NCBI GenBank assembly: GCA_947173495.1
Contig: CAMWFQ010000007.1
Coordinates: forward strand, 124,001-188,000
Origin: an uncultured Lachnospiraceae bacterium
Lineage (GTDB): Bacteria; Bacillota; Clostridia; Lachnospirales; Lachnospiraceae
DNA length: 64,000 bases
Direction: 5' to 3'
In this document: positions 27,680-35,944 of the stretch, one piece after another
Position numbering within the stretch: the stretch's first letter is position 1
How the letters are laid out: each line of letters starts with the position of its first letter
The notes under the pieces: model-generated
Seen by the model: the letters and a program-made list of their open reading frames with translations, nothing else
What the model was told of the DNA's origin: nothing
Database searches by the model: none
Position numbers and translations under genes: made by a program

Positions 27680-30247
27680 TCAGTATCCCATATAACTGAT
27701 ATTCATGTCAACATCGCCGCTCAGTCCGGAAACTCTTCCTTTGGAGGAATACTGCCACATATCATATTTGGTTCTGGTATAACTGGGTGCTGCCGCATAC
27801 TGAGCCAGCCAGATCTTATAGCCGGTCAGGCCTGGAGCATCTATGTAGCTGTTAAGCCAGGTTTTATTGGCATAAATTCCCGCCTTGTAACCGGAATTCT
27901 GTATGGTCTGGCAAAATGCCTTGCACACTGCCGTCCGGGTAGCGGTATTGATGCTATCTCCCCGGCCGCCGTTGGAGGATTCCACATCCAGAAATACCGG
28001 ATAGGAAATATTATATCCCTTTATCAGGCCCAGCACCATAGAAGCTTCCTCCACAGCCTCCACCTCGTTAACCGCCTGGGTAAAGAAATAGATTCCAACC
28101 TTCAGTCCTGCGTTCAATGCTCCCTGAATATTGCTCCGGTACATGGGATCTTCGATCAGAGCACCTGTGGAGGAGCCACGGTAACCGCACCGGATGATCA
28201 CAAAGGACACGCCGCTGTTTTTCACCGCACTCCAGTTGATGCTCCCGTTGTGCTTGGATACATCTATTCCCAGATGCCCTGAGCCGGTATTAAGAGAACC
28301 ATCACTGTTAAAGCTGTATTTTGCGCCCTGTATGATCTGGTCTCCGGTAACAGCGTTTCCGTTCTTATCAAAGAAATACGTCCTGCCGTCAATTTCCTGC
28401 CATCCGGTATACCGATACTTCCCTGTCGTCTGAACCTCCTTACGGTAAAACTCCTTAATGCTGCTGTTATAATAATCCGCATATTTGGCTTCTCTGAAAT
28501 TGCCATCTTTATCCTTCACATAAAGCGTCTCGCCGCTGGTACTTTTTAACGTACTCTTGGTATCTGTCTTAGCACTGTTGGGCGTCGCAGTAGGGGAGGG
28601 CGATGCCGTCGCTTTGGGGGTCGGACTTACCGACGGAGAGGCCGTCGCTTTGGGCGTGGCTGAGGCCGACGGCAATGCCGTTGCCCTGGGGGTCGGACTG
28701 GCCACAGGTGCTGCTGTGGGCGTCGGCTGAGCTGTTGGAACTGCGGTCGGTTCCGCGGTAGGTACTGCGGTCGGCTCCGGTGTCGGTTTCTCTTCCGGTT
28801 TGGGTTCCTCTGTAGGATCCGGTTCCGGCTCTTTTGTGGGTTCCGGCTCTTCTGTGGGTTCCGGTTCCTTTGTAGGATCCGGTTCCGGAGTTGTGGTCAC
28901 TTCCCCTTCTGTTCCGTCCGTTCCTGCCAGCAGCCGGAATCCTGCCGCCGCCTTCTGAGAAGGATCTGCAATCTTATTTCTGTCTATCTTCTCGTAGCTT
29001 TCCTTCTTTTCCTCCGTACCCTCAATCAATGTCTTCGTGGATTCCACCCACTCCACCGTATCCTTATTGGTGGACTCCACCTCCGTCTGGTTCACCTTGG
29101 TATCTTCCGCCGCCACATTTACCTGGGATTCTGTCTTCACCTCGTCTGAGACATCAACTTTTTTGTATTCAATGGTATCACGTACGGTAATCGCCACCGC
29201 CTCAGATGAAAACCGGTACTCCTCACTGGACGTAGGCGCCGTAATCTTCACCTTATACTTTCCGGACTCTATCCCTGTCTGATAAATAATACCATCTTTA
29301 TCTTCATCCTTCATGGTATAGACCGAGCCCGATGGTTTTTCGATCTCAACCTCAAATGCAACACTGGGAACCAGCTTTCCCGTTCCTTTGTTAATAAATT
29401 TAATTTTCAGATCTTTCTGTATGGATGTCAGATTCAGGACGACTTCCTTTTTGCCAGAGCTGCTCTCTCCCTCATGCTCTTCTTCCTGCTGCTCTTCCTG
29501 ATCCTCTCCCATAGTAGCGGCCATAAGCCTTGCAGCCTGGGCATCCGCAATTGCCACCAGTCCTTCCTCTCCAATCATGCTGATGCTCTCAAGCCCCACT
29601 CCGATCTCTGCAAAAGTCTCGATCTGCGCCTGATTGTTTTTGGCATTTAAATACATCGTTCCCGTAAAGGCTGCCAACGCAAGCACAATAACACCGGTCA
29701 GAGAAATAATATAGTCCGTCGCTGAAAGATTTTTCAGCTTATAGATGATCTTCTGAAATCCTCCTTCAGGAATCTCATCATCATCGTCATCTTCGCCTTC
29801 ATACCCGTACTCTTCTTCATCCTCATATCCGGCATCTTCATCTTCGTACTCGTATTCTTCTTCGTCCTCATATCCGGCATCTTCATCTTCGTACTCGTAC
29901 TCTTCTTCATCCTCATATCCGGCATCTTCATCTTCGTACTCGTACTCTTCTTCGTCCTCATATCCGGCATCTTCATCTTCGTACTCGTACCCGGCATCCT
30001 CGTCTTCGTACTCGTACTCTTCTTCGTCCTCATATCCGGCATCTTCGTCTTCGTACTCGTACTCTTCTTCATCCTCATATCCGGCATCTTCATCTTCGTA
30101 CTCGTACTCTTCTTCGTCCTCATACCCGGCATCTTCGTCTTCGTACTCGTATTCTTCTTCGTCAAAATCCATCCACTCCAGCTCTTTCCGGGCAGTCTTA
30201 TTCCGTCCCTTCTTACCGCCTTTAAGCTTTTGCAGCAATTTACTCAT
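27680..30247 (-). CDS. Membrane-anchored GH25 lysozyme-like hydrolase with acidic repeat tail
   Basis: This 855-residue protein has a basic start (1-25), a highly acidic Tyr/Glu/Asp repeat region (about 28-157), one membrane helix (about 179-200), a beta-rich domain (about 270-365), a Pro/Thr/Glu/Ala linker (about 450-565), cell-wall-binding-like repeats (GWQEIDGRTYFFDKNGNAV, KYSFNSDGSLNTG) and a C-terminal GH25 domain (about 660-855; GIDVSKHNGSINW, FLDVESS, DMWQYSS). GH25 enzymes cut the glycan strand of peptidoglycan. The membrane helix places the repeats inside the cell. AGGAGG lies 6 nt before the ATG. It is the first gene of a long glycan operon and may open the wall for polymer insertion. 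Confidence 0.93.
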   Translation of the reverse strand: MSKLLQKLKGGKKGRNKTARKELEWMDFDEEEYEYEDEDAGYEDEEEYEYEDEDAGYEDEEEYEYEDEDAGYEDEEEYEYEDEDAGYEYEDEDAGYEDEEEYEYEDEDAGYEDEEEYEYEDEDAGYEDEEEYEYEDEDAGYEDEEEYGYEGEDDDDDEIPEGGFQKIIYKLKNLSATDYIISLTGVIVLALAAFTGTMYLNAKNNQAQIETFAEIGVGLESISMIGEEGLVAIADAQAARLMAATMGEDQEEQQEEEHEGESSSGKKEVVLNLTSIQKDLKIKFINKGTGKLVPSVAFEVEIEKPSGSVYTMKDEDKDGIIYQTGIESGKYKVKITAPTSSEEYRFSSEAVAITVRDTIEYKKVDVSDEVKTESQVNVAAEDTKVNQTEVESTNKDTVEWVESTKTLIEGTEEKKESYEKIDRNKIADPSQKAAAGFRLLAGTDGTEGEVTTTPEPDPTKEPEPTEEPEPTKEPEPDPTEEPKPEEKPTPEPTAVPTAEPTAVPTAQPTPTAAPVASPTPRATALPSASATPKATASPSVSPTPKATASPSPTATPNSAKTDTKSTLKSTSGETLYVKDKDGNFREAKYADYYNSSIKEFYRKEVQTTGKYRYTGWQEIDGRTYFFDKNGNAVTGDQIIQGAKYSFNSDGSLNTGSGHLGIDVSKHNGSINWSAVKNSGVSFVIIRCGYRGSSTGALIEDPMYRSNIQGALNAGLKVGIYFFTQAVNEVEAVEEASMVLGLIKGYNISYPVFLDVESSNGGRGDSINTATRTAVCKAFCQTIQNSGYKAGIYANKTWLNSYIDAPGLTGYKIWLAQYAAAPSYTRTKYDMWQYSSKGRVSGLSGDVDMNISYMGY
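29797..30160 (-). repeat. 45-bp tandem repeats coding for an acidic tail
   Basis: Inside the GH25 gene, eight copies of a unit encoding YEYEDEDAG are seen. Most are joined by YEDEEE to give a 15-residue (45-bp) period; one joint lacks the six-residue spacer and is 27 bp. The copies differ at scattered third positions (for example TCATCC versus TCGTCC), so they are not all recent. Such arrays readily change copy number by slippage or recombination, and the frame is kept by any whole-unit change. Confidence 0.9.
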
Positions 30248-30635
30248 TTATAACCTCCTGCCATTACACTTATTTTCTGTCAGCGTTCTATTCACACAGA
30301 TAAACCTCTGCTTCCTGATGGGCGCCGTTCAGCGCCTGCCGGATATGCAAAAGATGCTCTACCCGCTATCGCTCATTATATCATCTCTCCCTTATCCACA
30401 CAATTCTTTTAGCGATCAATCCAAAATAAATTCGTAACGAGACCTCCATTTCAAATCACCTTGTGTGTTTTTTTGTTACCTGCCGCAAAATTATGACGCA
30501 TTCTACGTAATCCTGCCATTACATGTCGCTATAGTACGGCAACTATCACCTATAAGTTATTGACTTTTTTCGCAAAAAATGTAAACATATAAACAGATTT
30601 GTAACTGTTATGGTTTCAAGAAAAGGGGAATTTTT
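30248..30635. other. 388-bp divergent intergenic region
   Basis: The region separates the minus-strand GH25 gene from the plus-strand Zn-ribbon gene. It holds the GH25 promoter (30375-30403). On the plus side, TTGACT at 30560-30565 with AT-rich CATATAAA about 20 nt on could be the promoter of the small gene, though the spacing is poor. The remaining sequence, rich in short A/T tracts, shows no open frame with a ribosome binding site and no strong hairpin. Confidence 0.5.
30375..30403 (-). promoter_or_regulatory. Promoter of the GH25-rfb-export unit
   Basis: On the minus strand TTGTGT and a perfect TATAAT are separated by 17 nt, with TGA directly before the -10 giving an extended-type element. 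It lies 128 nt upstream of the GH25 start. No terminator is visible between here and the phosphoglucomutase gene, so it may drive some 16 kb of glycan genes. Confidence 0.7.
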
Positions 30636-30971
30636 ATGATGTACATGCATTACTGCAAACGCTGCCACCGCATTTTTATGCTGAACGGACATAAAATGAT
30701 ATGTCCGAAGTGTGCCGATCCGCTGACAGAACTTCACATTTCCTATATGGATTATGTGGAAATGGATATGGCGCAGAGAGATGCATTTAAAAATGCCTGT
30801 GCAGACGAATCACAACTGGACAGACTAAAGACTACATATCGAATGTACAAGTACAGCAAGTGGTACAAAGAGCTTCAGGCGCAGAATAAAAGTAATCTGC
30901 CCATCACCACACTGCTCGCTGCCATGACCCGCCAAAGTACGGAAGAACGGGATCTGCAACATATACATTGA
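30636..30971 (+). CDS. Small zinc-ribbon protein, 111 aa
   Basis: The N-terminus has two CxxC pairs (YCKRCHRIF and MICPKCADP), a classic zinc-ribbon of rubredoxin-knuckle type, followed by a charged helical region with many Tyr, Lys and Asp. There is no membrane segment. AAAAGGGGAA lies about 8 nt before a pair of ATG codons (30636, 30639). I do not recognise a family beyond the zinc-ribbon, and such proteins often bind nucleic acid or other proteins. It stands alone, divergent from the glycan operon and convergent with the SMR pair. A role as local regulator is possible but not shown. Confidence 0.72.
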   Translation: MMYMHYCKRCHRIFMLNGHKMICPKCADPLTELHISYMDYVEMDMAQRDAFKNACADESQLDRLKTTYRMYKYSKWYKELQAQNKSNLPITTLLAAMTRQSTEERDLQHIH

Positions 30972-30989
30972 AATTCTTTACATGTTCAC

Positions 30990-31010
30990 AGGGCCGGATT
31001 CTCCGGCCCT
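30990..31010. terminator. Short GC-rich hairpin between convergent genes
   Basis: A perfect 9-bp stem (30990-30998 with 31002-31010) with a 3-nt loop lies 18 nt after the Zn-ribbon stop and 16 nt after the convergent SMR-like stop. There is no T-run on either strand, so it may act as an RNA 3' end rather than a strict intrinsic terminator. Confidence 0.5.
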
Positions 31011-31026
31011 GATCCATTCCAGCCGT

Positions 31027-31362
31027 TTATCTGTAATATACAAAAATTCCAAGCAGGATCACTGCCATTCCCAGAAGTTTTCTTTTTGTGATCTTTTCTT
31101 TAAAAAAGAAATAGCTCAGCAGCATAACCACCACATACCCCAGAGACTCTATTACCGGCACATTGGAAAAATCAAGTCCCCTGTAAGCATAAACCGTAAT
31201 AAACATAGAGAGAAACATCATCCCGTAGCCGCAGATCACATATATATTCAAATACTCCCGCAAAGGGGAGGCATATGTTTTTGCAGCGCTCTTTTTTAGG
31301 AGAATCTGCGCAAAGGACGCTATGACTACTGACAGAAGCAAAATCAGCAAATATACGTTCAT
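31027..31362 (-). CDS. SMR/EamA-type small membrane protein, ArnE/ArnF-like
   Basis: The 111-residue protein has four membrane helices and no soluble domain. The third helix is preceded by VPVIESLGYV and the fourth by KEKITKRKLLGM, the arrangement of the small multidrug resistance superfamily. It overlaps the gene ahead by 4 bp and is its obvious partner. Size and pairing (111 and 119 residues) resemble ArnE and ArnF, which together flip undecaprenyl-phosphate aminoarabinose. Inside a glycan locus rich in GT-C enzymes, flipping of a polyprenyl-phosphate sugar is more likely than drug efflux, but the substrate is unknown. Confidence 0.82.
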   Translation of the reverse strand: MNVYLLILLLSVVIASFAQILLKKSAAKTYASPLREYLNIYVICGYGMMFLSMFITVYAYRGLDFSNVPVIESLGYVVVMLLSYFFFKEKITKRKLLGMAVILLGIFVYYR

Positions 31363-31718
31363 TCCCCTTCCTCCTGACTGTTTAAAATAAAGATTCCCGC
31401 CATAACGATCAGGATCCCTGCTCCTTTCCAGAATGTAATCTTTTCATGAAAAAGAAAAATTCCCCACACAAGAGCCCACAGCAGCGTAACCGCCTTGTTG
31501 GCATAAGCCACCGAAAGCTCAAACTTTTTAATCACCTGCTGCCACAGCAATGCATAAACTCCCAACACCAGAACATCCAGCCCGTAAAGAAGAATAAATT
31601 CAATGCTGAACAATTCCTCCGCGGATGCAAGCTTTGAAACAATACTGGATACGCTATACACGAGAAACACTGCCTGCAGCATAAGCATGTCTCTCCATTT
31701 GATCTTTTTCTTCACCAT
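31359..31718 (-). CDS. SMR/EamA-type small membrane protein, partner subunit
   Basis: The 119-residue, four-helix protein starts at 31718, where GGGAG lies 7 nt upstream; a longer frame to 31742 has no site. It shows LMLQAVFLVYSVSSIVSKL, YANKAVTLLWALVWGIFLFHEKITF and a final GILIVMAGIFIL, a typical SMR half with the conserved E-K-I loop before helix four. It is translated just ahead of, and overlaps, a second SMR-like gene, suggesting a heterodimer. By family and setting, a lipid-linked sugar flippase of ArnE/F type is the best guess. Confidence 0.82.
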   Translation of the reverse strand: MVKKKIKWRDMLMLQAVFLVYSVSSIVSKLASAEELFSIEFILLYGLDVLVLGVYALLWQQVIKKFELSVAYANKAVTLLWALVWGIFLFHEKITFWKGAGILIVMAGIFILNSQEEGE

Positions 31719-31906
31719 GCCGGTTCTCCCGCTTTTCTTCATTCAATTTTGGAGTTATTTTACCACAGAAATCCTTCAGGATATATTAAATTTTTATGAA
31801 TAAGTGGATTTTTTATCCAAATAATAGTAGAATAACAAAGAATTATTGTGAAAGTGAAAGTAAAAATAAAAATTACTGAAGAATCAGATAAAAGGAGAAT
31901 CAGATT

Positions 31907-32935
31907 ATGGATGAAAAACCTGTCACTTCCGAAACAGAGTCTGACCCACAGACCTCCCGGCCGCAGAAACCCGGATTTCATGTAAACCTGCATATCATCC
32001 TGATTGCCGTTATTGTACTGATTGCAGCCATATCAGTATATCGGCTGAATAAATGGAACAAGGGAACTACCATAGACACAGATGATGTGGATCCTTCCGC
32101 CTTTGACATTGAGACTCTGGATATGATTATTCCCATGGATGCTTCTCTTCTGGAAGGGCGGGCAGATGACGGTGTCACCACGATCCTCTGTCTGGGAAAC
32201 AATCCTTTTACAGATGAGAGAGGCGAAAAGGGACTTGCAGAGCAGATTGCCGCAAAAACAGACTCCGTGGTCTATGACTGTGCCTTTCCGGACTCTTCCG
32301 CCGCCTGCAGATATCCAACCTACAATCCGGAGTACACCAGAGATCATTTTAACCTCTACTATGTGACCGAATGCTTTCGTAATAATGAGTTTACAGCCAT
32401 TTCTTCTATCGCCGGCGATGAACCGGATCCCCGGTACATGGAAACAGTGGAGACCATGAAAACCGTGGATATGAATAACGTGGACATTATCCTCATTATG
32501 TATGACAGCACCGATTACAACAATGGCACTCCCTCCGACAATCCGGACAATCCTTATGATGTCACAGCCTTTACCGGCGGACTGCGGACTTCTATTAACA
32601 ATATCAAAAATACCTGGCCATATATCCGTATTGTTGTGATGTCTCCCACCTATGCGCAGCATGAGGATGACGATGGAACCCTTCATAACGGTACCATCAC
32701 GGATCTGGGGAACGGCACTTTAAACCACTATCTGGTAAAGGAGTCGGAAGCGGTTCTGGACTGCGGCGTCTCTTTTGTGGACAACTACTATGGGACTATC
32801 AACGAAGCCAATTATAAGGAATATATGACCGACCACATGCGTTATAACGATGCCGGCCGGGAAAAAATAGCCGAGCGGATTGCCGACGTCATCAACAATC
32901 AGTTAGAGACTGTCAGCTCCACCACGGCTTCATAG
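31907..32935 (+). CDS. Membrane-anchored SGNH-hydrolase-like protein
   Basis: This 342-residue protein has a polar N-terminal tail, one membrane helix (about 29-46) and a large extracellular domain. The domain shows an SGNH-like order: TILCLGNNPF in the place of block I, IILIMYDSTDYNN in the place of block III, and a C-terminal TDHMRYNDAGREKIAERI that fits the Asp-x-x-His block V. The usual GDS nucleophile is replaced by GNN, so the protein may be a non-catalytic or altered relative. AAAGGAG lies 10 nt ahead of the ATG. It is a single gene divergent from the SMR pair. Acyl transfer or esterase action on the glycan is possible, not shown. Confidence 0.7.
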   Translation: MDEKPVTSETESDPQTSRPQKPGFHVNLHIILIAVIVLIAAISVYRLNKWNKGTTIDTDDVDPSAFDIETLDMIIPMDASLLEGRADDGVTTILCLGNNPFTDERGEKGLAEQIAAKTDSVVYDCAFPDSSAACRYPTYNPEYTRDHFNLYYVTECFRNNEFTAISSIAGDEPDPRYMETVETMKTVDMNNVDIILIMYDSTDYNNGTPSDNPDNPYDVTAFTGGLRTSINNIKNTWPYIRIVVMSPTYAQHEDDDGTLHNGTITDLGNGTLNHYLVKESEAVLDCGVSFVDNYYGTINEANYKEYMTDHMRYNDAGREKIAERIADVINNQLETVSSTTAS

Positions 32936-32989
32936 TAAACCCTCATCATGCTCAGCCTGCCGCTTTAGCGGGCCGCATGGCCATCCATG

Positions 32990-33014
32990 CTATGAAAGTT
33001 TTTGACTTTCATAG
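32990..33014 (+). terminator. Terminator after the SGNH-like gene
   Basis: A perfect 10-bp stem (32990-32999 with 33005-33014) with loop TTTTG is followed by TAATTCTT. It lies in a 233-bp gap that also contains smaller hairpins (CCGC-TTTA-GCGG, TGCGCCA...TGGCGCA, CCCCGCT-CAGCGGGG) and no gene. Confidence 0.65.
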
Positions 33015-33168
33015 TAATTCTTCATGCGCCAAATAGCAAAGTCTTCTGGCGCAGCATACCCCCGCTCAGCGGGGCAGACATCTTCCCCGCTTACCTGCAC
33101 AGGCCCAGGCATATGGCAATTTACCGGCGCATGCGGGGGATGTTTGATTCATAATCCCATCTGTCTGC

Positions 33169-34260
33169 TTACCTCCGGGAAAGGAGCTCTTCATAGTCAA
33201 ATTCTTCCACGATTTCTTTCATATGGTCCAGGTACTCGTCAATGGTTTTTCCCTGCTCTCCTTTTTTGGCCACTATGCAGCTGCCCCGGGCAAAGCACTC
33301 CGCCATATAACGGTTATAACGGGGATGATAATGGCTGTAATCTGCATAATTGTTCAAATTACAGATAATCTCCTCCCTGTCCGGAAAGAAATAGACCTTT
33401 ACATTATCATAGGCATTGAGCCGCTCGGAAATATAACGGTATTCTTCTATCGTGGCTTCAAAATGATTTTCTTTTCGCACATCATTCCAGAACAGGATAC
33501 TGTAGGGCGGAAAAAAGATCTCAAACTCTGTCTCCGGATTTGCTTCTATGTAAGGACAGATGTTCGCTGCCAGGTTTTTTTCCACCGCATCCAGATAAGC
33601 CTCTGCCGGCGTTCTCTCTTCTACCTGCACCGGAGAAGTATAATTGTGCAGAACCCACTCTTCACTATAATATTCCTCTGTCCACCAGCTTGCATATACA
33701 TTAGACAGATCGGTAGGATCCGGATCCGCCATGGGCCGCAGAATATAGTTCAGTATCACATCTTTATTCCACACATAATAAATGTCGTTTAAAACCTCAT
33801 TATCATACAAATATTCCGGTATAGGATACTTGGTCTCCTCCACATTTCCGGTATAGGTGATCACATCCACTCCCAGAAATACCTTTTTGATCTTTTTATC
33901 CCCCTGATGATTCCGGCCGGAAAAAATAATCTCCATAATATTGGACTGATCTTTGGGAAAAGCTGCGCTGTAGCTGAGCTTAATGGTGTTAAGTCCCATC
34001 AACTCTTCAAACCAGCGAGTCTGAAAATTCACCGTCATGGACGACCCCAGGATCACGCTGTCATATTCCATATGAGCCGCCATTCCGGGGTTCTGGGAAA
34101 GCTGATTGTCCACCAGATAAGGGAACCCTTTCAGAGGGCTGTGATAATGAAAAAAAGGATCTACATACACCACAAGCACTGCTGACAGAAAAAGCACTGC
34201 TGCCGCAGAGATAATAAAACTCAACACTGCCCGCTTAAAGGAATTTTTTACCTTTTTCAA
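33169..34260 (-). CDS. SGNH-like membrane-anchored partner of an MBOAT acyltransferase
   Basis: This 363-residue protein has a single N-terminal membrane helix and an outer domain beginning with DPFFHYHSPL. SVILGSSMTVNF supplies a GSSM nucleophile motif, FLGVDVITY a middle strand, and DYSHYHPRYNRYM the C-terminal Asp/His pair expected of AlgJ/AlgX/PatB-type SGNH acyltransferases. The next upstream gene but a 223-bp gap is an MBOAT, its usual partner. I favour a TTG start at 34260, which has GGGGAG 4 nt ahead and lines up with the shared leader GCAGAAATGG seen before other genes; the ATG at 34272 has no site. Confidence 0.8.
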   Translation of the reverse strand: MKKVKNSFKRAVLSFIISAAAVLFLSAVLVVYVDPFFHYHSPLKGFPYLVDNQLSQNPGMAAHMEYDSVILGSSMTVNFQTRWFEELMGLNTIKLSYSAAFPKDQSNIMEIIFSGRNHQGDKKIKKVFLGVDVITYTGNVEETKYPIPEYLYDNEVLNDIYYVWNKDVILNYILRPMADPDPTDLSNVYASWWTEEYYSEEWVLHNYTSPVQVEERTPAEAYLDAVEKNLAANICPYIEANPETEFEIFFPPYSILFWNDVRKENHFEATIEEYRYISERLNAYDNVKVYFFPDREEIICNLNNYADYSHYHPRYNRYMAECFARGSCIVAKKGEQGKTIDEYLDHMKEIVEEFDYEELLSRR

Positions 34261-34275
34261 ACTTCTCCCCATTTC

Positions 34276-34309
34276 TGCGCTGCTTTGCTGTGCAAATCCA
34301 TAAAATGGA
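34276..34309 (-). repeat. Leader repeat copy 1 with hairpin
   Basis: These 34 bp match 56043-56076 at about 28 positions. Both copies lie just before a gene start on the minus strand and both contain a 7-bp inverted repeat around AAA/AAC. Here the stem reads AATCCAT-ATGGATT; in the other copy a T has become G and its partner A has become C, so pairing is kept. Confidence 0.6.
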
Positions 34310-34351
34310 TTAACGAGTTTGTGGCAAGCAACGCGCAGACACAAATCTCGC

Positions 34352-34375
34352 GATTGAAAATTTTAATTTTCAATC
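34352..34375 (-). terminator. AT-rich hairpin downstream of MBOAT gene
   Basis: An 11-bp perfect inverted repeat (34352-34362 with 34365-34375) with a 2-nt centre lies in the 223-bp gap between the MBOAT stop and the SGNH-like start. It could be a terminator or a processing site. GC-rich imperfect hairpins lie at about 34400-34470. Confidence 0.4.
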
Positions 34376-34483
34376 TTATATCTCCGATCTCCATACCAGT
34401 CAGGCACTTCCGCTTCTCGCGGGCCGGCGGCTGATTCCCGTGAGGGCCGCATACCCTGTTTTACCTGCAGCGGGATTGTTAAC

Positions 34484-35944
34484 TTAAAAGTTCACATACA
34501 GAAAGGAACTGACTCCTGAAAAGGAAAGGACACTCCACACAAACAGTGCCATCATGAAAAATGCTCCGGCAATCCCCGGCTTTATCTTCTTTGCATGCTC
34601 CGCCGCACTCTGTCCGAAAAGCACCAGCAGAAGCAGTGCTGACAGAATCAGCACCAGCAGAAGATAATGTGCATTCTGCCAGCGGTCCAGTCTGAGAATT
34701 TTAATGACATACCAGAATTCGTCCAGGTTAAAGCATGCCGCCAGCTCACGGTTAATCCGGCCAAAGGAAAGGCTGCCGATTCTTTTCAGAAATGTCCACG
34801 CCTCGGACACGGAAGCGGCCCGGAAAAAAATCCAGGCAATATTTACATAGAGAAAGGTCAGAAGCACCTTTCCCATATGAGATACTTTTTCCAGCACCCT
34901 TTTCATCCCTCCGGGCTCTGCATCGTCTTCCGTCCTCTCATTTTCCGCCTTTCCACGTTCCCTGTTCCAGTCTTTCCAGGCCCTGGTAACCACAAAGAGC
35001 ACGCCATGCATCATTCCCCACACCAGAAACTGCAGGCCGCTCCCGTGCCAGAGGCCGCTTACGAAAAATACAAGCAGACAATTTCCATAGGTACGCAGAC
35101 GCCCCTTTCGGTTCCCCCCGAGAGGTATATACAGATACCTGGTAAAAAAACGCGTCAATGTCATATGCCATCTTTTCCAGAATTCCAGAATATCGGCCGC
35201 TTGATAGGGACTGTCAAAGTTAAGCGGAAGCTCTATTCCCAGCATCCCCGCAATTCCCATTGCCATATCGCAATAGCCGCTGAAATCAAAATAGAGCTGC
35301 AGCGTATAAGAGAGCATCACGATCAAAGCGTCCCCTGAATTCAGAGCGGCAAGATTGGTATATCCAAAATCCACTGCCCCTCCCAGCGTGTCCGCAATCA
35401 AAACTTTCTTAGACAATCCGGCCACAAACAAAAACAGACTTCTGTATATCCGTTCCCAGTCCCATCCGTTCCTCTTTTCCAGCTGTGGCAGGAATTCATC
35501 CGGCAGCATGATAGGCCCCTGCATGATCTTCGGGAAAAAGCTCACATACAATCCGTAGGAAAGAGCCTTCCCTTCTTTCAGATTGCCACGATAACACTCC
35601 ACCAGGAAGGCAATCTGGGTAAATGTAAAAAAGCTGATCCCAAGAGGGACAAAACCCTTTGTGTCCATATACTTAAAACAGGCCAGCATTCCAAGATTAA
35701 AAAGTACCCCAATGAACAGTACGCCTCTTTTTCTTTTTTCAATTTCCCGGGAAATAAGATAATTTACCGCCATACTTCCCAGGAGGACCAGGAGATATTC
35801 CGGATGAATCCATCCATAAAAGAGAAGGGACATGACAAATAAAAAAAGATTTCCGGCCCTCTTTTCTATTCTCTGACAAATATAAAATCCCGCCAGTGTC
35901 AACGGAAAAAATACAAAAACAAAACTGTAAGAATTAAACAGCAT
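34484..35944 (-). CDS. MBOAT family O-acyltransferase (AlgI/PatA-like)
   Basis: This 486-residue polytopic membrane protein (about 10-11 helices) passes acyl groups through the membrane for O-acylation of a surface glycan. Family landmarks are FNSYSFVFVFFPL, PLGISFFTFTQIAF, FFPKIMQGPIMLPDEF, DFSGYCDMAMGIAGMLGI, FWKRWHMTLTRFF, YIPLGGNRKG, and VSGLWHGSGLQF with the invariant catalytic histidine. Its start overlaps the previous stop as TAATG, so it is coupled to the membrane gene before it. An SGNH-like protein follows. The acyl group is probably acetyl but cannot be read from sequence. Confidence 0.95.
   Translation of the reverse strand: MLFNSYSFVFVFFPLTLAGFYICQRIEKRAGNLFLFVMSLLFYGWIHPEYLLVLLGSMAVNYLISREIEKRKRGVLFIGVLFNLGMLACFKYMDTKGFVPLGISFFTFTQIAFLVECYRGNLKEGKALSYGLYVSFFPKIMQGPIMLPDEFLPQLEKRNGWDWERIYRSLFLFVAGLSKKVLIADTLGGAVDFGYTNLAALNSGDALIVMLSYTLQLYFDFSGYCDMAMGIAGMLGIELPLNFDSPYQAADILEFWKRWHMTLTRFFTRYLYIPLGGNRKGRLRTYGNCLLVFFVSGLWHGSGLQFLVWGMMHGVLFVVTRAWKDWNRERGKAENERTEDDAEPGGMKRVLEKVSHMGKVLLTFLYVNIAWIFFRAASVSEAWTFLKRIGSLSFGRINRELAACFNLDEFWYVIKILRLDRWQNAHYLLLVLILSALLLLVLFGQSAAEHAKKIKPGIAGAFFMMALFVWSVLSFSGVSSFLYVNF

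Noticed and set aside
29797-30160. Regular 45-bp tandem repeats that could suggest a CRISPR array
   Set aside because: The repeats are contiguous without unique spacers, keep one reading frame and encode an acidic tail inside the GH25 gene. No cas gene is present.
27680-30247. GH25 lysozyme as a prophage endolysin
   Set aside because: It has a membrane helix and a large outer region, and no holin, capsid, tail or integrase gene is nearby.
31027-31718. SMR pair as a drug-efflux system
   Set aside because: No resistance or regulator gene is near, and the glycan setting favours an ArnE/F-type flippase. This is a preference, not proof.
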